From assembly GCF_024172095.1 (NCBI RefSeq), contig NZ_JAMZDX010000001.1, forward strand, positions 710,001 to 774,000: a stretch of DNA of 64,000 nucleotides, written 5' to 3'. A program made the translations under genes and the position numbers. The notes beneath the pieces are model-generated. The model searched no databases, had not been told where the DNA came from, and was given only the letters and a program-made list of their open reading frames with translations. Origin of the DNA: Kitasatospora cinereorecta. GTDB lineage: Bacteria; Actinomycetota; Actinomycetes; Streptomycetales; Streptomycetaceae. Shown here in pieces: positions 7,900 to 16,655 of the stretch (position 1 is the stretch's first letter; each line of letters starts with the position of its first letter).

Positions 7900-9111
7900 G
7901 TGGCGGCGACGAGTGGCACGGCGACCGGTGGGACGGCGATCGGTGGGACGGCGGAAGTGGCGGAGACGGTGGACGGTGTGATGACGGACAGTGCGGCGGA
8001 AGCGGCGGCGGACGGTACGGCGCCCGGCGAGGTGGCGGCCCGGTGGCGGAGGGCGGCGGTGGCGACCGGGCCGGCCGACCGCGCCGCGGTGGAACGGGCG
8101 GTGCGCGCCGCGTACCGGGCGGCCGGACTGGCCGAGCCCGAGCGGGTGGTGTGGTTCGACTCGCCGCTGGCGGCGCTCGGCGAGGTGGCGCGGATCCGGG
8201 CCGGCGGCGCGCAGGCCGCGGCGGCCGGGGCGAGCGTGCGCGAGGCGGTGCGCACCCGCCCGTGGGAGCGGGCCAGGCAGCGGGCGTACGGGCGGCTCGG
8301 TGCGGTGGGCTGGGCCGAGCTGTGGGCGCTGACCGGCGCCGAGCTGGTGCCGACCGCGCAGCTGCCGGCCGACCGGATCCGGGCCGCGCTGCTCGACCGG
8401 CTGGCCCCGGAGGCGGAGGCGGCCGCCGCCCGCGAGGAGCGCGCGGCGGCCGCCTCCGCCCGGGCGGCGGTCCGGGTGGCGTTGCTGGACGCGGTGCTCG
8501 GCCAGCACGACGCGCCGTGGCTGGCCGCGTTCGAGGCGGCGGGCGAGCTGTCCGGGCCGTCCGCGGGGGCCGGGCTCGCCGCGCTGGCCGAGGTGGCGCG
8601 CGGGGCGGGCTGGTGGTGGCCGTACGAGCGGGTGGCGCTGGTCAGCGAGCGCCCGCTGGAACTGCACCGGGACGAGGCGGGCCGGCTGGACCGGGCCGAC
8701 GGCCCGGCGCTGGCGTACGGCGACGGCTTCGCGCTGCACGCGTGGCGCGGCATGCCGGTGCCGCCGGACTTCCTGGCCGGGCTGGTCGGCCTGACCCCGG
8801 AGCGGATCCGCGCCGAGGAGAACGCCGAGCTGCGCCGGGTGATGCTGGAGCACTACGGCTTCGACCGCTACCTCGCCGACTCGGGGGCCGAGCCGGTGCA
8901 CCGGGACGACACCGGCGTGCTGTGGCGGGTGGTCCTGCCGGACGACGAGCCGGTGGTGATGGTGGAGGTGGTCAACGCCACCGCCGAGCCGGACGGCACC
9001 TTCCGTACGTACTGGCTGCGGGTGCCGCCGGCCACCCGGACGGCGCGGGCCGGGGTGGCCTGGACGTTCGGGGTGGGGGAGCAGGAGTACCGGCCGCTGC
9101 AGGAGACCTGA
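7900..9111 (+). CDS. DUF6745-like protein
   Basis: 403 residues from GTG 7900, with GGGAG upstream. After a low-complexity Ala/Thr/Gly N-terminus of about 30 residues comes an Ala/Arg-rich helical region. The C-terminal 130 residues read like the DUF6745 domain: FALHAWRGMPVPPDFLAG, LRRVMLEHYGFDRYLAD, DDTGVLWRV and WTFGVGEQEYRPLQET. The domain has no established function known to me. The low-complexity start leaves in-frame GTG/ATG codons near 7978 and 7981 as alternatives. It is paired with the small upstream gene and faces away from the STM4015 operon. Confidence 0.75.
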   Translation: MAATSGTATGGTAIGGTAEVAETVDGVMTDSAAEAAADGTAPGEVAARWRRAAVATGPADRAAVERAVRAAYRAAGLAEPERVVWFDSPLAALGEVARIRAGGAQAAAAGASVREAVRTRPWERARQRAYGRLGAVGWAELWALTGAELVPTAQLPADRIRAALLDRLAPEAEAAAAREERAAAASARAAVRVALLDAVLGQHDAPWLAAFEAAGELSGPSAGAGLAALAEVARGAGWWWPYERVALVSERPLELHRDEAGRLDRADGPALAYGDGFALHAWRGMPVPPDFLAGLVGLTPERIRAEENAELRRVMLEHYGFDRYLADSGAEPVHRDDTGVLWRVVLPDDEPVVMVEVVNATAEPDGTFRTYWLRVPPATRTARAGVAWTFGVGEQEYRPLQET

Positions 9112-9245
9112 GCGGCGCCCGGCTCGCCGGAGCGGTTCCGTCGCGGGACCCACGCCCGGCGGGCGTTGTCAACGGTGCGGGCGGCCGATTCGACCGCGGT
9201 CGGGCCTGGGTGAATTGATAGAAATTCCACCAGGTGAGACCACTG

Positions 9246-9260
9246 TTCCGCAGGGCGGAA
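9246..9260. promoter_or_regulatory. perfect palindrome upstream of FAH gene (candidate operator)
   Basis: TTCCGC-AGG-GCGGAA is a perfect 6-3-6 inverted repeat about 80 bases before the FAH start. Just downstream is AGTTGATATACC, which could supply a -10 (GATATA type). The spacing would put a repressor over the promoter. The regulator is unknown. The nearby TetR gene (10256-11065) is a candidate only by proximity. Confidence 0.4.
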
Positions 9261-9339
9261 GAGTTGATATACCTCGGACCCTATGACGGGTGAGGTGTGC
9301 GCCTCGCCCGCCCTGCGACGAACCAGGTGGTGATGGGCA

Positions 9340-10191
9340 GTGAAGCTCCTCCGTGTGGGACCCGCGGGTGCCGAGCGTCCGGTCGTGCTGGCCGCGGACG
9401 GCACCGCGTACGACCTCTCCGGCCGTACCCGGGACATCGACGGCGCCTTCCTCGCGGGCCTGGACGCGGCCGAGCTGGCCGCGGCGGTCGCCGCCGGCGA
9501 GCTGCCGCCGACCGACATCGACGGGCTGCGGATCGGCGCGCCGGTGGTCCGGCCCGGCAAGGTGGTCGGCATCGGCCTGAACTACCGCGACCACGCCGCC
9601 GAGGCCGGTGCCCAGATCCCCGCCGAGCCGGTGGTCTTCCTCAAGCCGAGCAACACCGTGGTCGGCCCGAACGACGAGGTGCTGGTACCGCGCGGCAGCG
9701 AGAAGACCGACTACGAGGTCGAGCTCGCCGTGGTGATCGGCCGTCAGGCCCGCTACCTGGACGGCCACCCGGAGGCCGCCGCGGTGATCGCCGGCTACGC
9801 GGCGGTCAACGACGTCACCGAGCGCGCCTTCCAGTTCGAGCGCGGCGGCCAGTGGGACAAGGGCAAGTCCGCGGAGACCTTCACCCCGCTCGGGCCCTGG
9901 CTGGTCACCGCCGACGAGGTGGCCGACCCGCAGGCCCTGGCCCTGCGGCTGTGGGTCAACAGCGAGCTGCGGCAGAACGGCAGCACCGCCGAGATGATCT
10001 TCCCGGTGCTGGAGATCGTCCGCTACCTCAGCCACTTCATGGTGCTGGAGCCCGGCGACGTGATCGTCACCGGCACCCCGGCCGGCGTCACCCTCGGCCA
10101 CCCCGGCACGCCGTTCCTCCGCCCGACCGACGTGGTCGAGCTGGAGGTCGAGGGCCTCGGCCGGCAGCGGCAGGTGCTCGGCAAGGCCTGA
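9340..10191 (+). CDS. fumarylacetoacetate hydrolase family protein
   Basis: 283 residues. It has the FAH-fold core: GKVVGIGLNYRDHAAEAG (about residue 70), PVVFLKPSNTVVGPNDEV, the acidic metal-binding set in KTDYEVELAVVIG, GYAAVNDVTER, and the C-terminal MVLEPGDVIVTGTPAGV. Family members hydrolyse, decarboxylate or isomerise beta-diketo and 2-keto acids with Mg or Mn. The exact substrate cannot be read from sequence; acylpyruvate hydrolase or 2-hydroxyhepta-2,4-diene-1,7-dioate isomerase are typical labels. Single gene, preceded by a palindromic candidate operator and followed by a strong bidirectional hairpin. Confidence 0.93.
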   Translation: MKLLRVGPAGAERPVVLAADGTAYDLSGRTRDIDGAFLAGLDAAELAAAVAAGELPPTDIDGLRIGAPVVRPGKVVGIGLNYRDHAAEAGAQIPAEPVVFLKPSNTVVGPNDEVLVPRGSEKTDYEVELAVVIGRQARYLDGHPEAAAVIAGYAAVNDVTERAFQFERGGQWDKGKSAETFTPLGPWLVTADEVADPQALALRLWVNSELRQNGSTAEMIFPVLEIVRYLSHFMVLEPGDVIVTGTPAGVTLGHPGTPFLRPTDVVELEVEGLGRQRQVLGKA

Positions 10192-10195
10192 CCGC

Positions 10196-10247
10196 CACCC
10201 GGGGCGCGGGTGCACATGGGTGTCCGCGTGCGCCCGCGCCCCGGGTG
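10196..10247. terminator. bidirectional hairpin terminator
   Basis: A perfect 15-bp stem (10196-10210 with 10233-10247, CACCCGGGGCGCGGG and its complement) closes the gap between the convergent FAH and TetR genes. There is no T-run, which is common for actinomycete terminators. Confidence 0.75.
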
Positions 10248-10255
10248 CGCCGCCG

Positions 10256-11065
10256 TCAGCCCCAGACCGCCCGCAGCCGGGCCAGCAGCACACCGGCCGG
10301 ACTCTCCGCGGTCTCCAGGGCGAGCAGCGCGTGCAGCACCTCCGCCGTCTGCGGGTCGTGCACCGCGGCCGCTCCGGCCATCGCCACGAACTGGTCGACC
10401 AGCCAGGCGCACAGCGCCTCCGGCGGGATCTGCCGGCCCTCGTCCAGCCAGCTCAGCGCGGACGCCTCGACCACTGATATCCACGAGCGGACCAGCAGGG
10501 TCAGCCGCGGCCCCGCCGTCCGCACGCCGAACTGCCGCAGCGTGCGGCGCAGCGCTTTCCGGCGGACCTCGTCGATGATCGCCGAGGTCCGGGACGTCTC
10601 CACCACCGAGCCGCCGCGCAGCAGCGCGCCGTACCCGGCGTCGTGCTCGGCGACGAACGCGAAGTAGCGGGCGAGCACCTGGGTCAGCTGCTCGGTCGGG
10701 GTACCGGTCCCGGCCACCGAGAAACGGCCGATCAGCTCCTCGGCGGCGCTGCGCAGCGCCGCCTCGTACAACTGCTGCTTGCCGCCCGCGAAGTAGCGGT
10801 AGACCAGCGGCCGGGAGGCGCCGGCCGCCTCGGCCACGTCGTCCAGGGTGACCGCCTCGGGCGGTCGGGAGCCGAAGAGTTCCAGGGCCACCGAGATGAG
10901 CTGTTCGCGCCGCTGCTGCACGGGCAGCCGCCGGTAGCCGGCGCGGCGGGGCCGCTCCGGGCCGGCAGCGGGGCGCGCTGGGGAACCGGGGGCCTGGTCG
11001 GCGGCCCGGGACCGGTCGGCGGTGGGGGACGCCTGGTCGGTGCTGGGGGTGGAGCTCGCTGCCAT
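10256..11065 (-). CDS. TetR/AcrR family transcriptional regulator
   Basis: 269 residues. After a 55-residue Pro/Ala/Arg-rich disordered N-terminus comes a TetR helix-turn-helix: RREQLISVALELFG, then VTLDDVAEAAGASRPLVYRYFAGGKQQLYEAAL at about residues 60-105. The C-terminal half is an all-helical ligand and dimerisation domain. ATG at 11065. Convergent with FAH and divergent from the rhomboid-like gene 165 bases away; either could be its target, but nothing in the sequence fixes the ligand. Confidence 0.92.
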   Translation of the reverse strand: MAASSTPSTDQASPTADRSRAADQAPGSPARPAAGPERPRRAGYRRLPVQQRREQLISVALELFGSRPPEAVTLDDVAEAAGASRPLVYRYFAGGKQQLYEAALRSAAEELIGRFSVAGTGTPTEQLTQVLARYFAFVAEHDAGYGALLRGGSVVETSRTSAIIDEVRRKALRRTLRQFGVRTAGPRLTLLVRSWISVVEASALSWLDEGRQIPPEALCAWLVDQFVAMAGAAAVHDPQTAEVLHALLALETAESPAGVLLARLRAVWG

Positions 11066-11230
11066 GGCGGTCAGCGTAATCGTCCTGCGCCGATCCGGAA
11101 CCGGTCGTGCGCCGGCGCTTCCACCGGGGTACCCTCCGGTCGCGTCCCGGCGGGTCGCTCCGGGCCGATCGCCGGACCGGCCCATGATGTGACCGTGGCT
11201 CAGGGCCCGGGGCGCGATCGGAGCGGCGAG

Positions 11231-11965
11231 GTGCGGCAGGACGTGCGGCGGACGGCCAAGGGGGCGGCCAGGGGGACGGCCCGGACGGGGAGCGCCTCGC
11301 GGGCCGCCCGCGCACGGCACGCCGTGTGGGCCTGGATCGGGGCGGCGCCCGGCACCTACCTGTGGCTGCTGGTGCTGGCCGGCACCAGCTTCGTCGTCTC
11401 CCGGCTCAGCCCCGAGACGCTGGAGTGGTTCCTGGCCAAGCGCAGCACCAACATCGACCAGCTCACCTCGCGGCCGGTCCACGCCCTGCTGGCCAGTCTG
11501 ATCTGGACCGAGCAGGCGAACTTCCTGTTCTACTTCGTGGTCTTCCACCTGTTCCACGTCCCGGCCGAACGCTGGCTGGGCACCGGCCGCTGGCTGACCG
11601 TCGCGCTCACCGCCCACGTGCTGGCCACCTACGCCAGCGAGGGCGTGGTCGCCTGGGGCGTCCACCGGGGTGCGCTGCCGGCGAACATGGCCGACACCGT
11701 GGACGTCGGCGTCTCGTACGCGCTGGCCGGAGTGGAGGGCGTGCTGACGTACCGTCTGACCCGCCCCTGGCGCTGGATCTACGGCGGCGCGCTGCTGGTC
11801 TTCTACACGGTGCCGCTGGTCGCCTCGCACACCTTCACCGACCTCGGGCACTTCTGCGCGGTGCTGATCGGCCTGGCCTTCCAGCCGATCACCCGGGGGC
11901 TTCCGACCTGGGATCCGGTACACGCCGTGCGCGACCGACTGCAGCGCCGTCGCTCCAGCGCGTGA
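11231..11965 (+). CDS. rhomboid-like integral membrane protein
   Basis: 244 residues from the GTG at 11231, preferred for GGAG seven bases upstream; in-frame GTGs at 11195 and 11189 would extend it. A basic N-terminus is followed by about six membrane segments, including TYLWLLVLAGTSFVVS, FLFYFVVFHLFHVPAERWLG and WIYGGALLVFYTVPLV. The arrangement recalls the rhomboid-like family of Streptomyces. The classical GxSx serine and its partner His are not evident: the SHTFTDLGHF loop has His but no GASG-type motif. It may therefore be a pseudoprotease. Function unknown. Confidence 0.75.
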   Translation: MRQDVRRTAKGAARGTARTGSASRAARARHAVWAWIGAAPGTYLWLLVLAGTSFVVSRLSPETLEWFLAKRSTNIDQLTSRPVHALLASLIWTEQANFLFYFVVFHLFHVPAERWLGTGRWLTVALTAHVLATYASEGVVAWGVHRGALPANMADTVDVGVSYALAGVEGVLTYRLTRPWRWIYGGALLVFYTVPLVASHTFTDLGHFCAVLIGLAFQPITRGLPTWDPVHAVRDRLQRRRSSA

Positions 11966-12015
11966 GCCTGGCCAAAGGGGCTTGAATTCGCACCGCGCTG
12001 CGACAGGATGGCCGA

Positions 12016-13728
12016 ATGGCTCATGAACTGATCACGACGGACACAGCCGGCACCACCCCGCGCCGCATTGCCGACTCCTACGTCCACGCCCTCGCCGAAC
12101 TGGACCCGCTGACCGCGGTCTACCTCGGGCTCAACCCGGAGGACGACCGGATCACGGACCTCTCGCCGGCCGGCTACGAAGCGCTCGCCGACCTCGCCCG
12201 GCGCACCCTCGCCGACCTGGACGCCGCCGAGGCCGCCGGCGCCGCGGACAGCGAGGCCGAGCGCCGCTGCGCCCGCCTGCTGCGCGAGCGCCTGACCGCC
12301 GAACTCGCCGTGCACGAGGCGGGCGAGGACTTCGTCTCGGTGCGCAACCTCGGCTCCCCGGTGCACAACGTGCGCGAGGTCTTCCCCCTCATGCCGACCG
12401 AGACCGAGGAGCAGTGGCGGCTGGTCGGCCGTCGGCTGGCCCGTGTCCCGGAGGCGATGGCGCAGTACCGCGAGACGCTGACCGAGGGCATCGCGCGCGG
12501 GCTGCTCTCCGGTCCCCGGCAGGTCACCACCGTGGTCGGCCAGATCGCCGAGTGGCTGGAGGGCGACGCGCCCGGCGGCTGGTTCGGCGCCTTCGTGCAG
12601 GACGCCCCCGAGTCCGTCCGCGCCGAGCTGGACGAGGCCGCCGCGGTGGCCGGCACCGCCCTCGCCGAGCTGCGCGACTGGCTCCGCGACGTGTACGGCC
12701 CGGCCGCCGCCGCCACCCCCGACACCGTGGGCCGCGAGCGCTACGTCCGCTGGGTCCGCTACTGGACCGGCGCCGAGCTGGACCTGGACGAGGCCTACCG
12801 CTGGGCCTGGGAGCAGTTCCACGACCTGGACGCCCAGATGCGGGTGGAGGCCGAGAAGGTCCTGCCGGGCTCGACCCCGATGCAGGCGATGAAGTGGCTG
12901 GAGACCGACGGCCCCGCCATCGAGGGCGCCGAGGCGGTCCGGGAGTACCTCCAGGGTCTGATGGACCAGGCGATCACCGACCTCCAGGGCACCCACTTCG
13001 ACCTGGCCGAGCCGCTGCTCAAGGTGGAGTCACGGCTCGCCCCCTCCGGCAGCGCCGCCGCGCCGTACTACACCCAGCCCTCGCTCGACTTCTCCCGTCC
13101 GGGCCGCACCTGGCTGCCCACCCTCGGCCGCGAGTCCTTCCCGGTCTGGGACCTGGTCTCCACCTGGTACCACGAGGGTGTCCCCGGTCACCACCTGCAG
13201 CTCGCGCAGTGGACGTACGTCGCCGACAAGCTCTCCACCTACCAGGTCACCCTGGGCGGCGTCAGTGCCAACCTGGAGGGCTGGGCGCTGTACGCCGAGC
13301 GCCTGATGGACGAGCTGGGCTACCTGACCGACCCCGGTCAGCGGCTCGGCTACCTCAACGCCCAGATGATGCGCGCGCTGCGGGTCATCGTGGACATCGG
13401 CATGCACGCCGGCCTGGAGTTCCCGGCCGACTCGCCGTTCCGGCCCGGTGAGTCGATGGAGCCGGACGCCGCCCGCGAGTTCTTCGGCCTCTACTGCGGC
13501 CTGTCCGCCGACTTCCTGGACAGCGAGCTGGTCCGCTATCTGGGCATGCCCGGCCAGGCGATCGGCTACAAGCTGGGCGAGCGGGCCTGGCTGCGTGGCC
13601 GGGCCGCCGCCCGGGCCGCCGCCGAGGCGCGCGGCGAGGAGTTCGACCTCAAGGCCTGGCACATGGCCGCGCTCTCCCAGGGCTCGCTGGGCCTGGATGA
13701 CCTGGTCGAGGAACTGGCCGCACTCTGA
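12016..13728 (+). CDS. DUF885 family protein (zinc metallopeptidase-like)
   Basis: 570 residues, ATG at 12016 after AGGA. The DUF885 hallmark WYHEGVPGHHLQLAQW (about residues 387-402) is an elongated HExxH-type zinc site, followed by LEGWALYAERLMDELGY, which supplies the third ligand and catalytic environment. The C-terminal RDFFG-like (REFFGLYCGLS) and YKLGERAWLRGR segments are also typical. There is no signal peptide, so it is a cytoplasmic peptidase of unknown substrate. Followed by a perfect palindromic hairpin, so probably a single-gene transcript. Confidence 0.9.
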   Translation: MAHELITTDTAGTTPRRIADSYVHALAELDPLTAVYLGLNPEDDRITDLSPAGYEALADLARRTLADLDAAEAAGAADSEAERRCARLLRERLTAELAVHEAGEDFVSVRNLGSPVHNVREVFPLMPTETEEQWRLVGRRLARVPEAMAQYRETLTEGIARGLLSGPRQVTTVVGQIAEWLEGDAPGGWFGAFVQDAPESVRAELDEAAAVAGTALAELRDWLRDVYGPAAAATPDTVGRERYVRWVRYWTGAELDLDEAYRWAWEQFHDLDAQMRVEAEKVLPGSTPMQAMKWLETDGPAIEGAEAVREYLQGLMDQAITDLQGTHFDLAEPLLKVESRLAPSGSAAAPYYTQPSLDFSRPGRTWLPTLGRESFPVWDLVSTWYHEGVPGHHLQLAQWTYVADKLSTYQVTLGGVSANLEGWALYAERLMDELGYLTDPGQRLGYLNAQMMRALRVIVDIGMHAGLEFPADSPFRPGESMEPDAAREFFGLYCGLSADFLDSELVRYLGMPGQAIGYKLGERAWLRGRAAARAAAEARGEEFDLKAWHMAALSQGSLGLDDLVEELAAL

Positions 13729-13753
13729 GCCGGTCCGTCGGTCGGCCGGTCCG

Positions 13754-13789
13754 CTGGTCGGCCTGGGTCCCGGGACCCAGGCCGACCAG
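13754..13789. terminator. 36-base perfect palindrome, terminator-like
   Basis: Positions 13754-13771 and 13772-13789 are exact reverse complements (18-bp arms meeting at CCCGGG). It lies 25 bases after the DUF885 stop and most simply ends that transcript. No T-run follows. Confidence 0.65.
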
Positions 13790-13806
13790 GACATTCGTCC
13801 CAAATC

Positions 13807-13821
13807 GTGCCGTACCGGCAC
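13807..13821. promoter_or_regulatory. candidate operator upstream of DHA2 exporter
   Basis: GTGCCG-TAC-CGGCAC is a perfect 6-3-6 inverted repeat about 95 bases before the exporter start. A position over the promoter would suit a drug-responsive repressor, but no regulator gene is adjacent. Confidence 0.35.
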
Positions 13822-13916
13822 AAACCGCCTTGTGCGTCCCCGGCTCGCGGGTTTCCCTGGAGAGAGCGCTGCGTGCGCGCAGCCCGTCCCCGAGTCCCCG
13901 AGGAAGGCGGCCCACG

Positions 13917-15419
13917 GTGACCTCCCAGCACGCCCCCGACGACACCGCGGCGGACCCCCGCCGGTGGTGGGCCCTGGCGGTCATCGCCATCGCCCAACTG
14001 ATGATCGTCCTCGACGCGACCATCGTGAACATCGCCCTCCCGTCCGCGCAGAAGGACCTGGGCATCTCCGACGCCAACCGCCAGTGGGTGATCACCGCCT
14101 ACCTGCTGGCCTTCGGCGGACTGCTGCTGCTCGGCGGCCGGATCGGCGACCTCTACGGCCGCAAGCGCACCTTCATGGTCGGCCTGCTCGGCTTCGCCCT
14201 CGCCTCCGCCCTCGGCGGGTTCGCCTCCGGCGGCGGGATGCTGTTCGCCGCCCGCGCCCTCCAGGGCGCCTTCGGCGCACTGCTCGCCCCCTCGGCGCTC
14301 TCGCTCCTCTCCAACACCTTCGGCGACCCGCGCGAGCGCGCCACCGCCTTCGGCGTCTTCGGCGCCCTGGCCGGCGGCGGCGCGGCGATCGGCCTGATCA
14401 CCGGCGGCCTGCTGACCGAGTACCTGAGCTGGCGCTGGTGCCTGTTCGTCAACGTCCCGATCGCCCTCGTCACCGCCGTCGGCGCGTCCTACGTGCTCAC
14501 CCGCGACCACATCGACAAACGCCACCGCATCCCACTCGACCTGCCCGGCGCCGTCCTCGGCTGCGGCGGCCTGCTCGCCATCGTCTACGGCACCTCCGAG
14601 GCCTCCACCCGCGGCTGGAGCGACTGGCTGGTGCTGACCTTCCTCTGCCTCGGCGCGGCCCTGCTCGCCGCCTTCGTCCTGGTCGAACGGCGCACCACCC
14701 ACGCGCTGCTGCCCCTGCACCTGATCCGCGACCGCAACCGCGGCGGCGGAGCGCTCGCGGTCGGCCTGGCGATCATCGGCATGTACGGGCTGTTCCTGTT
14801 CCTCACGTACTACCTGCAGGGGATCAAGGGGTACTCGCCGGTGATGGCCGGCGTCTCCTTCCTGCCGATGACCGTCGCCATCATCCTCAGCGCCACCGGC
14901 ATCGCCTCCCGGCTGATGACCCGGGTGCCCTCCCGCAACCTGGTCGTCCCCGGCCTGCTGCTGGCCGCCACCGGCATGATCCTGCTGACCCAGCTCAAGG
15001 TGGACAGCTCGTACGCCGCCCTGGTGCTGCCCGCCGAACTGCTGCTCGGCGCCGGCATGGGCCTGGTCTTCATGCCGACCATGAGCCTGGCCACCCTCGG
15101 CGTCGCCCCCGACGAGACCGGCGCCGCGTCCGCCATCATCAACAGCGCCCAGCAGGTCGGCGGCTCCATCGGCACCGCCCTGCTCAACACCATCGCCGCC
15201 AGCGCCACCGCCACCTGGCTCGCAACCGCCGGCCGCGACCCCGGCAACCCGGCGATCCAGGCCCAGGGCGCGGTGCACGGGTACGCGGTCGCCACCGTGG
15301 TGGCCGCGGGCATCCTGCTGCTCGCCGCCGTCATCGCCTACCTGATGATCGACCACCGGCCGGCACCCGGGGAGTCCACCGGGGAAGGCGCGGAGGCCAC
15401 CGCCCGCGCCGTGGTGTGA
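13917..15419 (+). CDS. MFS transporter, DHA2 (EmrB/QacA-type) drug exporter
   Basis: 500 residues, GTG at 13917 with GAGGAAGG upstream. The DHA2 signature ALAVIAIAQLMIVLDATIVN opens TM1, and the loop GRIGDLYGRKRTFM carries MFS motif A. Fourteen hydrophobic segments can be counted, as expected for the 14-TMS group. NSAQQVGGSIGTALLNTIA near residue 410 is typical of EmrB/QacA proteins. It should exchange protons for hydrophobic or cationic drugs across the cytoplasmic membrane. Substrate unknown. The only palindrome upstream is at 13807. Confidence 0.93.
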   Translation: MTSQHAPDDTAADPRRWWALAVIAIAQLMIVLDATIVNIALPSAQKDLGISDANRQWVITAYLLAFGGLLLLGGRIGDLYGRKRTFMVGLLGFALASALGGFASGGGMLFAARALQGAFGALLAPSALSLLSNTFGDPRERATAFGVFGALAGGGAAIGLITGGLLTEYLSWRWCLFVNVPIALVTAVGASYVLTRDHIDKRHRIPLDLPGAVLGCGGLLAIVYGTSEASTRGWSDWLVLTFLCLGAALLAAFVLVERRTTHALLPLHLIRDRNRGGGALAVGLAIIGMYGLFLFLTYYLQGIKGYSPVMAGVSFLPMTVAIILSATGIASRLMTRVPSRNLVVPGLLLAATGMILLTQLKVDSSYAALVLPAELLLGAGMGLVFMPTMSLATLGVAPDETGAASAIINSAQQVGGSIGTALLNTIAASATATWLATAGRDPGNPAIQAQGAVHGYAVATVVAAGILLLAAVIAYLMIDHRPAPGESTGEGAEATARAVV

Positions 15420-15433
15420 AGGAACCGCGGCAG

Positions 15434-15515
15434 CGCGGCACGGCGCGGCGCGATGCGGAACGGCACGACGCGGAACGGCACGACGCGGAACGGCGCGGCA
15501 CAGCGCGGCACAGCG
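15434..15515. repeat. short tandem repeats
   Basis: GCGGAACGGCACGAC is repeated twice exactly (15455-15469, 15470-15484) and a third time partly from 15485. Related GCGGCACAGC units follow at about 15495-15515. The array lies in the 240-base gap between the exporter and the protease genes. Slippage of a GC-rich unit is the simplest origin; no function is apparent. Confidence 0.7.
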
Positions 15516-15659
15516 TGGCGCAGTCGGAAATCTCACGAGTCTCTCAGGGGCACATCACCCCGTTTCCAGCCCGGCACCGCATAGTTTGAGTGTTCACGTC
15601 GACTCGGCCCGGCTCGGCGTGGGTAACCGAACGACTGGTGGGCAGGAACGAGGCACCCG

Positions 15660-16646
15660 ATGGGACGTCACCGCAGGAGGCGAGTACGGCTCGCACTCCG
15701 ACCCGTAGCCGTCACCTCCGTGCTCGCCGTCGGCCTGATCGGCGCGATAGCCGGTGCCACCGAACTGACCACGCACTTCGCGCTCGCCGACCGCCCCACC
15801 GCCGAACTCCCGGTCACCGCCTCGGTGCTCCCCGGGGCCACCGCCACCGCCCCGCCGTCCGCCACCCCCACCCCGGAGGCGACCGCCAGCGCCAGCGCCA
15901 CCGCCACCGCCACCGCCGGCGACGGTACGGTCGTGAGGTCGACCGCGACCGTGGACCCGCACCTGGCCACCGTCCCCTCGTACTCGCCGCCCCCCGAACT
16001 CGGGAAGACCGCGACCGCCCCCGACGGAGCCGAATCCGCCCGGGTCGGCGCCCTGTTCACCGGCAGCGTCGCCGCCGGCAACCACTTCTGCACCGCCTCC
16101 GTGCTGCACAGCACCGGCAAGGACCTGATCCTCACCGCCGCACACTGCCTCTCCAGCACCGACAACGTCCGGTTCGTCCCCGGCTACCGCGACGGCCAGG
16201 CCCCGTACGGCAGTTGGAAGGTCACCCGGATCTTCACCGCCGACGGCTGGCAGAACGGCTCCGACCCCGACGAGGACTTCGCCATCCTCCAGGTCGCCCA
16301 GAACGGCGGACGCGACATCGAGGACGTCGTCGGCGCCAACACCCTCGGCCTGAACGCCGGTTGGAGCGACCAGGTGCGGCTCTACGGCTACCCCGGCGAC
16401 ACCGAGATGCCGATCCTGTGCACCAACGCCACCACCAAGCAGGACACCTTCCAGCGCACCATCTCCTGCCCCGCCTTCCCGGGCGGTACCAGCGGCGGCC
16501 CGTGGATCGACACCACCACCGGGCAGGTGATCGGCATCATCGGCGGCTACGAGCAGGGCGGCGACAGCGACGACGTCTCGTACAGCGCCTACTTCGACCA
16601 CACCATCGGCGACCTCTACCGCAAGGCGGACGCCGCGACCTCGTGA
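15660..16646 (+). CDS. secreted trypsin-like serine protease
   Basis: 328 residues. An Arg-rich N-terminus and hydrophobic VTSVLAVGLIGAIAGATEL form a signal peptide or anchor (residues 15-40). A Thr/Ala/Pro linker with Ala-Thr repeats follows to about residue 90. The chymotrypsin-fold domain shows the triad: His in LTAAHCLS, Asp in DEDFAILQV and Ser in FPGGTSGGPW. Cys pairs (FCTAS/AAHC and PILC/ISC) could form disulfides. It should act outside the cell. A small inverted repeat (16643-16659) spans its stop and that of the convergent next gene. Confidence 0.92.
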   Translation: MGRHRRRRVRLALRPVAVTSVLAVGLIGAIAGATELTTHFALADRPTAELPVTASVLPGATATAPPSATPTPEATASASATATATAGDGTVVRSTATVDPHLATVPSYSPPPELGKTATAPDGAESARVGALFTGSVAAGNHFCTASVLHSTGKDLILTAAHCLSSTDNVRFVPGYRDGQAPYGSWKVTRIFTADGWQNGSDPDEDFAILQVAQNGGRDIEDVVGANTLGLNAGWSDQVRLYGYPGDTEMPILCTNATTKQDTFQRTISCPAFPGGTSGGPWIDTTTGQVIGIIGGYEQGGDSDDVSYSAYFDHTIGDLYRKADAATS

Positions 16647-16655
16647 CCGGCCCGG

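Noticed and set aside
13566..15536. 656-codon minus ORF opposite the exporter
   Set aside because: Low-complexity Gly/Gln/Asp reading typical of high-GC antisense frames; the plus strand encodes a clear MFS protein.
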